Shown in pieces: positions 15,667 through 24,689 of a stretch of 64,000 bases of DNA. The notes under the pieces are model-generated. The model was not told where the DNA came from. It saw only the letters and a program-made list of their open reading frames with translations, and did no database searches. The DNA comes from Eubacterium sp. (GTDB lineage: Bacteria > Bacillota > Clostridia > Lachnospirales > Lachnospiraceae): NCBI GenBank assembly GCA_017938215.1, contig JAGBBZ010000023.1:1-64000 (forward strand). Reading direction: 5' to 3'. The position numbers and the translations under genes are program-made. How positions within the stretch are numbered: position 1 is the stretch's first letter; every line of letters starts with the position of its first letter.

Positions 15667-16551
15667 ATGAAATATCAACGTAAAATATTTTATATAAATG
15701 AATATGTCGATGGAGTCATTGGGAGAAATATAGGGTATACGAAGTTGTTTCAGCGAGGCACAAAATTGCAAATACAAATACATATAGAAAGAAATTATGG
15801 ACTGTATGGGCAGAAAATATATGTGTTAGAGAGGGACAAACATGCGATTAATAAAACACTTTTTGGTACAGTTTTATCCAAAGACAAGGATATTAACATG
15901 GAAAGAAATACAGCAGAAATAGAAAACAATAATTCAGAAATCGTGGGTGTAATGATCGAGGGGAAATATGCCACCAGTTGCGGAGGAACAGAGGATAAAA
16001 AGATTTGTATTTCGGACTATTTTAATCCAGAGCGGGAACAAGAGATAAGGGCCGCTGAGGTTATCGAAGAGAATGAGGATGTATTGGAATACATAGAATT
16101 GGAACCAGATATGGATAGTGAGGGGGAAATCATACAAATCGAAATGGAGATGGTGCATGATGAAGCGTATCAATTCAAAAAATTATTTGCCGGCCACAAG
16201 AATATGTACCCTTTTGAGGATGATGAAATGACAACATGTGTACAGATTGAACCATCTGATTTTTCGGACTTCCCGAAGAAATATTGGCAGTTGGGAAGCA
16301 ATACATTTTTGTTGCAGGGATATTACAATTATCGGCATTTGATTTTGGCAACCAATGATGAAGTGATATATGTAGGAATACCGGGACAGTATCATCGAAG
16401 AGATCAATATATGGCGGATATGTTTGGATTTGGCCGTTTTAAAGGGATACACAAAAAGGAATGTCAATTAGGTGACTTTGGATATTGGATGTTGGCGATT
16501 CCAAAACCACAGTCCACGGAAACTTGGGTGGACTGTGGCGAAACTTCCTAG
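15667..16551 (+). CDS. DUF6128-like protein of unknown function
   Basis: 294 residues, no signal peptide or membrane segment. The C-terminal third (NTFLLQGYYNYRHLILATND, VIYVGIPGQYHRRDQYMADM, FGFGRFKGI and GDFGYWMLAIPKP) resembles the Lachnospiraceae DUF6128 domain as I remember it. The N-terminal part begins YQRKIFYINEYVDGVIGRNI. A central acidic stretch (EVIEENEDVLEYIELEPDMD) separates them. The stop codon overlaps that of the convergent asnB by two bases (CTAG), and a hairpin serving asnB lies inside its last codons. Confidence 0.65.
   Translation: MKYQRKIFYINEYVDGVIGRNIGYTKLFQRGTKLQIQIHIERNYGLYGQKIYVLERDKHAINKTLFGTVLSKDKDINMERNTAEIENNNSEIVGVMIEGKYATSCGGTEDKKICISDYFNPEREQEIRAAEVIEENEDVLEYIELEPDMDSEGEIIQIEMEMVHDEAYQFKKLFAGHKNMYPFEDDEMTTCVQIEPSDFSDFPKKYWQLGSNTFLLQGYYNYRHLILATNDEVIYVGIPGQYHRRDQYMADMFGFGRFKGIHKKECQLGDFGYWMLAIPKPQSTETWVDCGETS
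16507..16538 (-). terminator. asnB terminator hairpin inside the convergent gene
   Basis: CCACAGTCCAC (16507-16517) and GTGGACTGTGG (16528-16538) form a perfect 11-bp stem. On the minus strand it lies 10 bases after the asnB stop and is followed by TTTTGG, so it can end asnB transcription although it sits in the coding end of the opposing gene. Confidence 0.65.
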
Positions 16552-18428
16552 GAGATGTGGTAGTGTTCTTTCCAATACCCCACTTGAAGAAGATAGGCAA
16601 GCATCTGTGGTCCGGCCATAAGCTGGCCGTACCATGGTTTTCCGTAATCGCGAGGACTAGCGAGGAAATGTTCCAGCTTGGCAGGATCTACAATTCCGGC
16701 TAATGGGGAGTTGGTCTGATGGAGCATTTCCTGCAAACGATGAGACAGAAGTTGTTCGTAGGCGGGATCGTAAGTTTTCGGATAAGGACTCTTTTTTCGA
16801 TAGAGAACGGAGTCCAGTAACAGATCTTTTCCGGCTTCCAGAAGCAGACTTTTGGTCTGTCCATGGTGGCATTTTATTTCCCATGGGATATTGAACACAT
16901 AAGTAAGGATGCGAGGATCGGCGAAGGGAACGCGGGCTTCCAGCCCGGAATACATACTTGTGCGATCCATGCGATTCAGTAATGTCATCATAAACCAACG
17001 AACATTGAGCCAGGCGATTTCGCGACGTCTGGCTTCTTCTTTTGTGTCAGCTTCACAGCGTGGTGTTTCGGCCAGTGTGACATCGTAAGCATGTTGTGCG
17101 TATTCTTCCATGTTTAGAGAATGAAGGAAATCATCGCAAAGCAAAGATTTTCTTGCCTCCATATCCCATGACCAAGGGAAGGTGTTTTTTTGCCACAATT
17201 CCTGACGGTGGAACCAAGGGTAGCCGCCAAAGATTTCATCGGCACATTCACCGGTCAAAGCGACTTGGTTCGTAGCGGCTACTTGTTCGCAAAAATAAAG
17301 CATAGAAGATTCCACGTCTGCCATACAAGGGAAATCTCTGGCATCCACCGCTTTGTACAAGTAATCGGCTTGGGTCTGGTTATCACATTCCAAAAAGGTG
17401 TGCTGGCTTCCGATGTGCTTTGCCATCAATTGGGCAAAGGGACGATCTAGCGAGGATTGAAAGGAGTTGGCTTTGAAGTTTCGGTCGTTTCCTTTGAAAT
17501 CAAAGGAAAATGTATGAAGTTTGCTGCCTTGTGCAAGCAAATTTCTTTGCGCAATGGCAGAGACGAGGGAACTGTCTAAACCACCGGAAAGAAAACTGCA
17601 GATGGGAATGTCAGAAACCATTTGGCGTTCAATGCTATCATGAATCAAGAAACGTACATGCTCGATTGTATCGCTATACGAATCGGTGTGTGGTTGCCCT
17701 TCCAGAGACCAAAAGGCTTTTTCGATACAACGGTGTCGAGAAGCAGTGCGGGCTGGAGAGTAACAAAGATAATGTCCGGGAAGGACTTCTTTCATGTGTT
17801 TGAATCCGCCACTTCCAAGAGTGCGGGCTGGACCAAGGGCAAATATTTCATTCCAGCAATTCGTGTCTGCTTCTGGAGTGATTCCGTAAGCAAAGAGAGC
17901 TTTGGGTTCGGAACCAAAGACGAGCGCATCTCCGAATTCCTGATAGAATAATGGCTTGACGCCAAGTGGATCCCGCACAAGTAGTAATTCCTCGGAATTG
18001 TGAACATAGATGGCAAATGAAAAAATTCCGTTTAGAAGAGGAAAAAAATTCTCACCCATGGCAAGGAACCCTTTAAGGATTACTTCTGTGTCACTGGTGG
18101 TGGACCAGCGCATGGCATAAGAGGAAAGTTTGGCACGAAGCTCGTGGGTGTTATAAATCTCCCCGTTGTAAACAATGGTTGCTGTGCGCCCGTGGTAAGA
18201 GTTGGTCATGGGTTGTTTGCCACCATCGATGTCACGAATGGATAGACGCGTGTGGGCGAGACCGACGTGGGAAAATAGAAGTATATTGTCGTCGTCGGGA
18301 CCACGATGTTTGATGGAGTGTTGCATATTCAGAAGACGAGTTCGCCATTTGTTCTCGGGACTTGTTCCGCCATATTCTGGTGATAGAAAATCACGATTGT
18401 TTTGGTAAAAACCTGCAATTCCACACAT
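16548..18428 (-). CDS. asnB: Asparagine synthase, glutamine-hydrolysing
   Basis: 626 residues, class II amidotransferase plus synthetase. The nucleophile is Cys2 (MCGIAGFYQ). The glutaminase domain shows RLSIRDIDGG and VYNGEIYN; the synthetase has the PP-loop SFLSGGLDSSLVSA and later TGECADEIFGGYPW. It makes asparagine from aspartate, glutamine and ATP. It is the third gene after spoVFA and spoVFB (15 bases from spoVFB), so it is likely expressed during sporulation, like Bacillus AsnO; that link is inferred from position only. Confidence 0.94.
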   Translation of the reverse strand: MCGIAGFYQNNRDFLSPEYGGTSPENKWRTRLLNMQHSIKHRGPDDDNILLFSHVGLAHTRLSIRDIDGGKQPMTNSYHGRTATIVYNGEIYNTHELRAKLSSYAMRWSTTSDTEVILKGFLAMGENFFPLLNGIFSFAIYVHNSEELLLVRDPLGVKPLFYQEFGDALVFGSEPKALFAYGITPEADTNCWNEIFALGPARTLGSGGFKHMKEVLPGHYLCYSPARTASRHRCIEKAFWSLEGQPHTDSYSDTIEHVRFLIHDSIERQMVSDIPICSFLSGGLDSSLVSAIAQRNLLAQGSKLHTFSFDFKGNDRNFKANSFQSSLDRPFAQLMAKHIGSQHTFLECDNQTQADYLYKAVDARDFPCMADVESSMLYFCEQVAATNQVALTGECADEIFGGYPWFHRQELWQKNTFPWSWDMEARKSLLCDDFLHSLNMEEYAQHAYDVTLAETPRCEADTKEEARRREIAWLNVRWFMMTLLNRMDRTSMYSGLEARVPFADPRILTYVFNIPWEIKCHHGQTKSLLLEAGKDLLLDSVLYRKKSPYPKTYDPAYEQLLSHRLQEMLHQTNSPLAGIVDPAKLEHFLASPRDYGKPWYGQLMAGPQMLAYLLQVGYWKEHYHIS

Positions 18429-18443
18429 ATTTTGTTCTCCTTT

Positions 18444-19043
18444 CTAGTCTGCGCTAGGACCTAAGATGACGGGCTGAAGCTGCTTGTTGTCCAGAGCTTG
18501 CTCGATGGTGGCTGTGAGTAAGTCAATGTGGGCAATCATGGAGTTTGGCTTCGCAATGTGATTATCCTGCCCAAATGGGATGAAATATATATTTTTTGTA
18601 TTGAGGAGAATTCCGATGTTTTTCAAATTCATCCCTAACGCGTCATTGGTGGAGAGGGATACTACCAATGGGCGGTTGTTGCGAAGATGAGCTTTTGCAG
18701 CCATGAGAACGGGCGTATCGGAAATTCCATTGGCGAGCTTGGAAAGCGTGTTTCCGGTACATGGAGCAATGACGAGAATATCAAACAAAGCACTTGGACC
18801 GATGGGTTCTGCCGCTGGAATTGTCGTGATGGGTTTTCGGCCAGTGATGGTTTCGGCTTGTTGCAGGAAATCAACGCATTTTCCGAAGCGACTATCTGTG
18901 GTGGAAGCGTGGTCTGAAAAAATTGTGTAGAGGTTGGCGCCGGTTTGTGCCAAAACTTCTAGTTCCTGAAAAACTTTCTCGTATGTGCAGTAGGAACCGG
19001 TAATGGCAATTCCTATATTTTTGTTTCTGAAATCAATGGACAT
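18444..19043 (-). CDS. spoVFB: Dipicolinate synthase subunit B
   Basis: 199 residues, flavoprotein-fold protein. Seen: IGIAITGSYCTYEKVFQELE near the N-terminus, a central PIGPSALFDILVIAPCTGNT and LSKLANGISDTPVLMAAKAH, all typical of SpoVFB/DpaB. With SpoVFA it converts dihydrodipicolinate to dipicolinic acid in the mother cell, the major small molecule of the spore core. Directly downstream of spoVFA (36 bases) and upstream of asnB. Confidence 0.94.
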   Translation of the reverse strand: MSIDFRNKNIGIAITGSYCTYEKVFQELEVLAQTGANLYTIFSDHASTTDSRFGKCVDFLQQAETITGRKPITTIPAAEPIGPSALFDILVIAPCTGNTLSKLANGISDTPVLMAAKAHLRNNRPLVVSLSTNDALGMNLKNIGILLNTKNIYFIPFGQDNHIAKPNSMIAHIDLLTATIEQALDNKQLQPVILGPSAD

Positions 19044-19079
19044 AATGTTACCTCTCTTTCTTTGCGAATATTTTATGGT

Positions 19080-19886
19080 TTAAGAGAAACGAAAATGGCG
19101 GCATATTTCTTTTGCCATACATATTCCAGCAGTTTTTGGAGCATAACTTCCGGGAATGCCGTGGCATACGATGCAACGGTTCTGAAGAGGAAATGGGAGC
19201 GACAATTCCCCGGATGCTACTTGAAATACCAGACAATCCGGTTCGAAACACTGCCAGGTTTGTGGCGAGAATGGGTTTGTGGGAGCGGTGTTGATAATGG
19301 TATTTATGTGTGAAACGCAAGAGTGTTTGTTTTGTATTTCTTTCACGGAAAGAGGTGAAAAATAACGGGTATCTGCTTCTTTTTGAGCATTTTCATTAAT
19401 GTCATAAATGTATATTTCCTCGATAAAATAGTTTAAAATATCAGCAATTTCTTTTCCACATCGCCCATAACCTACGATGAGGGGGACCATTTTGCAAATC
19501 GAATTATTGGTGTGAGAGAGAAGGGAAATCAATAGTCCCTCTGCTGTTAGGCGAGCGTTTTGCAAGGCGAGATTTTCACAAGATAACAAATCGTAGTGGG
19601 GGATACCATGCTGGACGCAAAAAAATGTGACAGAAGATGGAAGACCTCCCCCGATCAGTGTGTGACTTGGAGTCAGGCGATCTAGAAAATTTGCTATGGT
19701 AGGAGCTGGATCTAGAGTTGTGTTGAGGTGTACCCCGTCTTTGGTGAAAGGAGTGGCACACAAAACCAATCCTGAATCTGCGATAGCGGAGAGATTGTCG
19801 CACATTTTTGCACCTTTTTCCTGTAGGTAGTTGGCTAAATGTACCATTCTTTCGTCAGATGGAATAACGGAGATAAGTGGTTGCAT
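19080..19886 (-). CDS. spoVFA: Dipicolinate synthase subunit A
   Basis: 268 residues, near the roughly 290 usual for the family. The N-terminal half has PSDERMVHLANYLQEKG and the family-like LIGGGLPSSVTFF; the C-terminal half is a Rossmann fold with VPLIVGYGRCGKEIADILN binding NAD(P). It forms the dehydrogenase part of dipicolinate synthase. A weak sigma-K-like element lies upstream on the minus strand. Confidence 0.93.
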   Translation of the reverse strand: MQPLISVIPSDERMVHLANYLQEKGAKMCDNLSAIADSGLVLCATPFTKDGVHLNTTLDPAPTIANFLDRLTPSHTLIGGGLPSSVTFFCVQHGIPHYDLLSCENLALQNARLTAEGLLISLLSHTNNSICKMVPLIVGYGRCGKEIADILNYFIEEIYIYDINENAQKEADTRYFSPLSVKEIQNKHSCVSHINTIINTAPTNPFSPQTWQCFEPDCLVFQVASGELSLPFPLQNRCIVCHGIPGSYAPKTAGICMAKEICRHFRFS

Positions 19887-19915
19887 TTGAAAACTCCGAA
19901 AAGGGGATTTATGAT

Positions 19916-19944
19916 CAATATATGTCGAATGTTTTTTAGGTGTG
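19916..19944 (-). promoter_or_regulatory. Possible sigma-K promoter of spoVFA
   Basis: On the minus strand CACA, 16 bases, then CATATATTG, close to the sigma-K form (AC ... CATANNNTA). spoVF is under sigma-K in Bacillus. The match is imperfect and the region overlaps the divergent SRP RNA promoter. Confidence 0.3.
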
Positions 19945-19950
19945 AAAATC

Positions 19951-19979
19951 TTGACATAAATGCGAAAAAATATTATACT
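19951..19979 (+). promoter_or_regulatory. Strong sigma-A promoter of the SRP RNA
   Basis: TTGACA (19951-19956), 17-base spacer, TATACT (19974-19979). The transcript would start near 19986, about 40 bases before the mature RNA. Confidence 0.85.
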
Positions 19980-20027
19980 TATTTAGTACGAGTGTGTGTA
20001 TGTGCTCGGGATGAATATTGTTAAGAT

Positions 20028-20294
20028 TTCCGTGCAGCCGGGGAGATAGCGGTGCCCTGTACCTGCAATCCGCTATAGCAGGGGTGTTGTCTTGCCTAGG
20101 GTCTTTTGATAAGGAGCTGCCCTTTATAAGTGGCGTTGACATTCGGGTCTTACGCAACAGGAACTTGTGAACCGTGTCAGGTCGGGAACGAAGCAGCACT
20201 AAGCAAACCTTTCTGTGTGTCGTAGGGGTGCCTGGATCGAGTTAACTGTAGAGGTAACGTCCGTAGAGATTGATTCGAAGCGAGGCGCACGGAT
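20028..20294 (+). ncRNA. ffs: Signal recognition particle RNA, long Firmicutes type
   Basis: The conserved S-domain block GTGAACCGTGTCAGGTC followed by GGGAACGAAGCAGCACTAAG is present, as is the Alu-domain start GGGGAGATAGCGGTGCCCTG with CTGCAATCCGCTATAGCAGG, matching Bacillus scRNA organisation. TCCGTGC (20029-20035) and GCACGGA (20287-20293) close the molecule and a run of seven T residues follows. The GGAA tetraloop is closed by G-C rather than the common C-G. Ends are inferred from the closing helix. Confidence 0.95.
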
Positions 20295-20309
20295 TTTTTT
20301 AAAGATGGT

Positions 20310-20500
20310 AACGATTCAGAGTCCTTGTGATGTGACAGACAAATTCATCGCATTTATGCGTAAGAATTTGTCTGTCACATCACAAGGTAACTCGAATCGA
20401 GTTACCTCCCCAACGAATGAGCATTTCAGCTTTGAAAAAGCGAGTGAGCACTCGTAACGAGTGCGAAAATGCGAATGTGGGGGTGGGACTCTGAATCGTT
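20310..20500. repeat. Four-armed inverted-repeat element after ffs
   Basis: The outer stem AACGATTCAGAGTCC/GGACTCTGAATCGTT (20310-20324 with 20486-20500) is a perfect 15 bp. Inside are a perfect 24-bp hairpin (20323-20346 with 20364-20387) capped by CGCAT-TT-ATGCG, a TAACTCG-AAT-CGAGTTA hairpin (20388-20404), and a third arm built from CCTCCCCA with TGGGGG, GCATTT/AAATGC and GCACTCG-TAA-CGAGTGC (20405-20485). Together these predict a multi-way junction. No ORF fits. A further hairpin AATCCCGC-TT-GCGGGATT (20514-20531) with a short T run ends the region. The 670-base gap 19887-20556 is thus fully occupied by promoters, SRP RNA and this element. Confidence 0.85.
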
Positions 20501-20556
20501 GAAAGAGATGATTAATCCCGCTTGCGGGATTCTTTGTTATAGAGAAGGTGAATGTT

Positions 20557-22875
20557 ATGGAAGAAAGAGTTGAAGTTACGTTAAATAGCATGAATTCCAT
20601 ATCAGACGGTATGGTGTTGTACCGAAAGGGTGACGCAGTAGATTCCATCGGTCTTCTCGTAAAAGGAAGAGTCGAGTTGACGGCGGATGGTGTCTGCATG
20701 GTGCTTGGTTCGGGGAATTTTTTGGGGATTTGTGATGTGGCGAAGGGGACGCATGGATTCACATATACCGTAAAAGATGATGCGGTTGTATATGTTTTGC
20801 CAGTAAATGGAACAGCAAGTGTAGAGAATCTATTGCGTATGAAACAAGAGTATTGTGGGCTCTTGGTAACTTCGCTGAATTTTTTTATTGTGGAACTAAA
20901 CAAGCGTGTGCAACAACTTCAAACAGAAAATCAGCACATTCATGACTTTTTAAAGCAAAAATATATGTTGTGCGAGGAAATGGGAAAAACCATTGGTATT
21001 GAGGTAGAGATTCGCAATGCACTGGAAAAGATTACTCGGTATTCTTCTAGCGATGCTGAGTTGGACCAGAAGCTGGAATATTATTTGCAAAGTGGAAGCC
21101 TTCCGATGGAGGCTCAGAAAAAGTACTTCAGTGGAAGTGCATACATTTCTTTCTTTCATTACAAAGAACAGTGTCAAGTGGTGTATTCTTTGCTTGCTGC
21201 TTGTGCGTTTTATGGGGAACAATTATACAAATTTTTCCGTGGAATGGTTATGGATGAAGACAGTTTGTTCCATTCCATCGGTCGTCTTGCTCTAGCGATG
21301 CTGGATAAAGGTGTGCAGAATCCGTTGGTGGATCGAGCGGTGGATGAAATTGTTGAAAAAATTAATGATACGGAACGATTTTTAGTGGAGAAACTGGGCA
21401 TGATGATTTCTTTGGATCGTGACCGCATGGAGCGTTTGTATTATGCGCTTTTGTCTGGCGAGTCTTCGGTGGAAGAAGAGATGGAAGAATTGGACACTCC
21501 AGGAGTGGAATATCTGTACAATTCATTGGAGCAGATAACAGAGTATGCGCCGGTTCATATCAAAGTAAAGAGCGAGTTTATGGAGCACGTGGAAACGTTC
21601 ATGGGGATGCGAGATAAATTTGAGAAAACACCAGAAGCGATGGCGCTTCGCAAGCAAATTACAGCTGGCTTTTTTGAAATATATGAGGCGATTTTGTATC
21701 GGAGTTTTGAAGATTCCGAGATGCCTTTGGCAGTGCGAATGTTCTTGGATTATGGTTTTGTAAGTGAAAAATTGTTGACAGAAGAGGAGCTTTCTCTTTT
21801 GGTGGCGTTGAAACCAAAAAAATACACCGACGGCGATGGATGTCGAGTATATACCATGCGCAAGTGGTTAAAAGCCATCTACGATGGTGTGAAGGCAACA
21901 TCAAAAAATGAATATGATATGGATTTTGAAGAGCATTTGCGCCAGCAGGTGAAGGAAAATCGGTTGGACAAGAAACAAATGGCAGATGAGCTTGCCGACC
22001 GTGAGAAGAGGATGCATTTTGAATGTCAGAACTTGTTCCGTTATGCGGATCGTGTTGTCAGTGGAAATATCAGTGCATTTGTACCGATTTTGTGCTCCGA
22101 TGGAATCTACAATAATATTCGAAATGCATATTTGACAGAGGAAAAGATTAACCGTGCCATTAAGCGGGTGGAGGATATTGATTATTCCATCTTTTATCGA
22201 GATCACATCATGTCCTTTGAAAAATATGGTGTGCCGAAGGCTACTGTGATTGACCGAATTACGCCAGATGTTATTTTGTTCCCGATATACGGAAAGAATT
22301 GTATCATGTGGCAGGATATTACAGGAAAACGAAGAACTACCAAAGGACGTCTTTTGATGCCTGTTTTGTTTGAACGTGAGTTGGAGACGGATGTTGTAAA
22401 AATGCTGGCGAATTTCCGCTGGGAGAAATGTCGAACGGATATGGGAAATCGTTGGAATGACTTCCGTTATCCGTCATTAACTAGCGAATATACGGACTAC
22501 TTGCAGTTCTATCGTAAGAATAGTGAGTTGTCTCAGGAGCGTAAAACAAAAATTCGTGCACAGCTTCAGCAGTGTAATAATAAGCACAAAGAAGTGTTTG
22601 CAAGAGATTATGTTGATTGGATACAGCGTGAGGCAAGTGGTGCCATGAAACTCAGTCGAGTGGCGCGAAATATCATGTTTACATACTGTCCGTTGTCCAA
22701 TGAGGTGTACAAGAATTTAGAGGCGCAGACGGTGTATGCCGAAGCGGCAAAGAAATATATACGTGACAATCATGCAGAACGGAAGAGTGTGGAACTTTTG
22801 GTTCATAAGTTTGAACGTGATGGCGTGGAGGTTCCGGCAGAGATTCAGCAGACGCTGGAATATTTAAAAGGATAA
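20557..22875 (+). CDS. Large protein with N-terminal cyclic-nucleotide-binding-like domain
   Basis: 772 residues, start ATG 20557 about 9 bases after AGAAGG; the in-frame ATG 20548 is too close. Residues about 10-100 have the cNMP/Crp beta-barrel pattern (GMVLYRKGDAVDSIGLLVKG, then LGSGNFLGICDVAKG), though the phosphate-binding RxA motif is not evident, so ligand binding is uncertain. The remaining 650 residues are mostly helical, soluble and without recognised motifs; no helix-turn-helix or kinase signature is seen. The next gene starts 36 bases downstream with no terminator, so the two likely form an operon. Function unknown. Confidence 0.7.
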   Translation: MEERVEVTLNSMNSISDGMVLYRKGDAVDSIGLLVKGRVELTADGVCMVLGSGNFLGICDVAKGTHGFTYTVKDDAVVYVLPVNGTASVENLLRMKQEYCGLLVTSLNFFIVELNKRVQQLQTENQHIHDFLKQKYMLCEEMGKTIGIEVEIRNALEKITRYSSSDAELDQKLEYYLQSGSLPMEAQKKYFSGSAYISFFHYKEQCQVVYSLLAACAFYGEQLYKFFRGMVMDEDSLFHSIGRLALAMLDKGVQNPLVDRAVDEIVEKINDTERFLVEKLGMMISLDRDRMERLYYALLSGESSVEEEMEELDTPGVEYLYNSLEQITEYAPVHIKVKSEFMEHVETFMGMRDKFEKTPEAMALRKQITAGFFEIYEAILYRSFEDSEMPLAVRMFLDYGFVSEKLLTEEELSLLVALKPKKYTDGDGCRVYTMRKWLKAIYDGVKATSKNEYDMDFEEHLRQQVKENRLDKKQMADELADREKRMHFECQNLFRYADRVVSGNISAFVPILCSDGIYNNIRNAYLTEEKINRAIKRVEDIDYSIFYRDHIMSFEKYGVPKATVIDRITPDVILFPIYGKNCIMWQDITGKRRTTKGRLLMPVLFERELETDVVKMLANFRWEKCRTDMGNRWNDFRYPSLTSEYTDYLQFYRKNSELSQERKTKIRAQLQQCNNKHKEVFARDYVDWIQREASGAMKLSRVARNIMFTYCPLSNEVYKNLEAQTVYAEAAKKYIRDNHAERKSVELLVHKFERDGVEVPAEIQQTLEYLKG

Positions 22876-22911
22876 AGTACATTGTGATGGAATCACAGAA
22901 TAGAGGTTGTT

Positions 22912-24675
22912 ATGGGTAAGTACGATACTGCGGTTCGATGTACGCAGATAAGAAATTTAATTGAACAAAATCAATATCTGGCAGCGATGGAAGAAATCGA
23001 GATGCTGAACTTTGAGCAGATACCTAGTATTTCGGATCTGTATTTGTTCGCGGACATTTTTCTGAAGGCAGAGAAAATGGACGTTGCCAAAGAACTATAT
23101 TATACCGCGTATCGAAGAACAGCGTCCCGTCCGGCGTTGCATCGTCTACTGATGTTGGTGATTGGAATGGGGGATGTGGAAGAGGCGAGAGATCTTTACC
23201 TAACATACGAGATTATCGCAGGAATGACTTTGGATACGTATGAATTGAAATATCGCTTGGCGAAGGCGGAAGGCGAGCCCTACGCGAAGTTGATTGAGAT
23301 ATTGGAAGAGTTAAAAAGCGAAGAATATACGGAGGAATGGGGACTCCAGTTGGCGAAATTGTACGAACTGGAAGGAATGCGTGAAAAATGCATTGAAGAA
23401 TGTGAGGAACTGGAACGTTGGTTTGCAATTGGTCCCATTGTGGACAAGGCGAGAGAACTAAAACAACGTTGTATGAGTCCGGATTGGGTGAAACCAATCG
23501 AGGATGAGATTCCGGAAGTGGAGCTGTTGGATCCGGAGGTGGAGCCACAAACCTTTGCGTATGCACCGGCGAAGGTGGAAGAAATCGTGACGGAGCCGGA
23601 AGGGGAAGAAGAGCCAGAGAACGAAGCGGTGGAACCAGAAATGGAATTGGAAACCGAAGTGATGGTCGAAACTCAGGAATCAGAGACAATCGAAGAGGAA
23701 GCGATAGAAGACGTTGCTGAAGACATTCCAGAGGAAGAGTTGGAAGAAGAATCCGAGGAAGCGTTAGAAGTGGCCGAAGAAGAAACGGAGGAAGAATCCG
23801 AGGAAACTGCTGAGGATGAGGCAGAATCCGAGGAAACCGCTGAGGATGAGGCAGAATCCGAGGAAGAACCTGCTCCGGCACCAAAGCGAGGGTTCTTGAG
23901 TCGTCTGGCAAATTATTTCCGTGTGGATCTAGATGAAGATTTTGATGAGTTTCCGGAGGAATTGGACACATATAAGCAGCAGTCTACGGTGGAGCTGAAT
24001 GTAAAAGCGATTTTGGCAGAAGGTGTAGATGGAATTATTGAGGAAGAAGAGAGACAGGCGGAGCGAGAGGCTCTTTTGACTGCAAAAACCGTTCGTGTTC
24101 CAGTGGAATCTTTGGAAGCACAGCTTCGGGAAATGGAAGACCAGAGACAGGTAATTCGTCTGGATGATACCATGGATGTGGAAGTGCCCAAAGAGATTAA
24201 GAGCCATCCCCTTGGTAAGAGAGAGAATACAGTGATTCAGGAGGATATTTCCCCAAACGGAATTCGATATAATTCCTTAAAAGGAGCCATTGGTCGGCTT
24301 CAAAATGAGAAGGGGATTGTGAACTTTGCTCTTGTGGGCGGGGCGGAAGGAATTTCCCTTGCAGTGGCGAAGAAATTATTTAAGGAATTAAAGAAGATTC
24401 AGTATTTTGAAGCAAAGAATATTGGTAAGATATCAGCGGATAAGCTGGAAGAAGTAAATCTGGATGAATGGGCAGAAAAGTTTATTGGAGGCTGTATGTA
24501 TATCTTGGATGCCCCGCAGCTTTCGGCAGATAGCATTGCGAAGCTTATCAAGATGATGGATCAGTATCAAAAGCAAATTGTATTTATTCTGGAAGGTGGC
24601 TACCAGGAGATGGAGGCATTTTTCAGTTACAATCGAGCATTTGAAGAAAAGATTACGTATAAAATAAAGTTGTAG
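22912..24675 (+). CDS. TPR-like protein with acidic repeat region
   Basis: 587 residues. Residues 1-190 are helical repeats of TPR type (RNLIEQNQYLAAMEEIEM, LFADIFLKAEKMDVAKELYY, then WGLQLAKLYELEGMREKCIE). About 205-325 is a strongly acidic Glu/Pro/Ala region in which a 30-base unit (encoding SEETAEDEAE) is tandemly duplicated near 23800-23860. The C-terminal 200 residues form an ordered domain that ends YKIKL and includes NFALVGGAEGISLAVAKKLF; it might be a degenerate nucleotide-binding fold of ATPase type (ILDAPQLSADSIAKLIKMMD). Likely operon with the cNMP-fold gene. Role unknown. Confidence 0.65.
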   Translation: MGKYDTAVRCTQIRNLIEQNQYLAAMEEIEMLNFEQIPSISDLYLFADIFLKAEKMDVAKELYYTAYRRTASRPALHRLLMLVIGMGDVEEARDLYLTYEIIAGMTLDTYELKYRLAKAEGEPYAKLIEILEELKSEEYTEEWGLQLAKLYELEGMREKCIEECEELERWFAIGPIVDKARELKQRCMSPDWVKPIEDEIPEVELLDPEVEPQTFAYAPAKVEEIVTEPEGEEEPENEAVEPEMELETEVMVETQESETIEEEAIEDVAEDIPEEELEEESEEALEVAEEETEEESEETAEDEAESEETAEDEAESEEEPAPAPKRGFLSRLANYFRVDLDEDFDEFPEELDTYKQQSTVELNVKAILAEGVDGIIEEEERQAEREALLTAKTVRVPVESLEAQLREMEDQRQVIRLDDTMDVEVPKEIKSHPLGKRENTVIQEDISPNGIRYNSLKGAIGRLQNEKGIVNFALVGGAEGISLAVAKKLFKELKKIQYFEAKNIGKISADKLEEVNLDEWAEKFIGGCMYILDAPQLSADSIAKLIKMMDQYQKQIVFILEGGYQEMEAFFSYNRAFEEKITYKIKL

Positions 24676-24689
24676 AATGGAGAACAACG

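Noticed and set aside
23213..23971. 252-codon Pro/Leu-rich frame opposite the acidic repeat protein
   Set aside because: It is the antisense of Glu-rich codons (GAA/GAG reads as TTC/CTC and Pro/Leu codons), a composition artefact.
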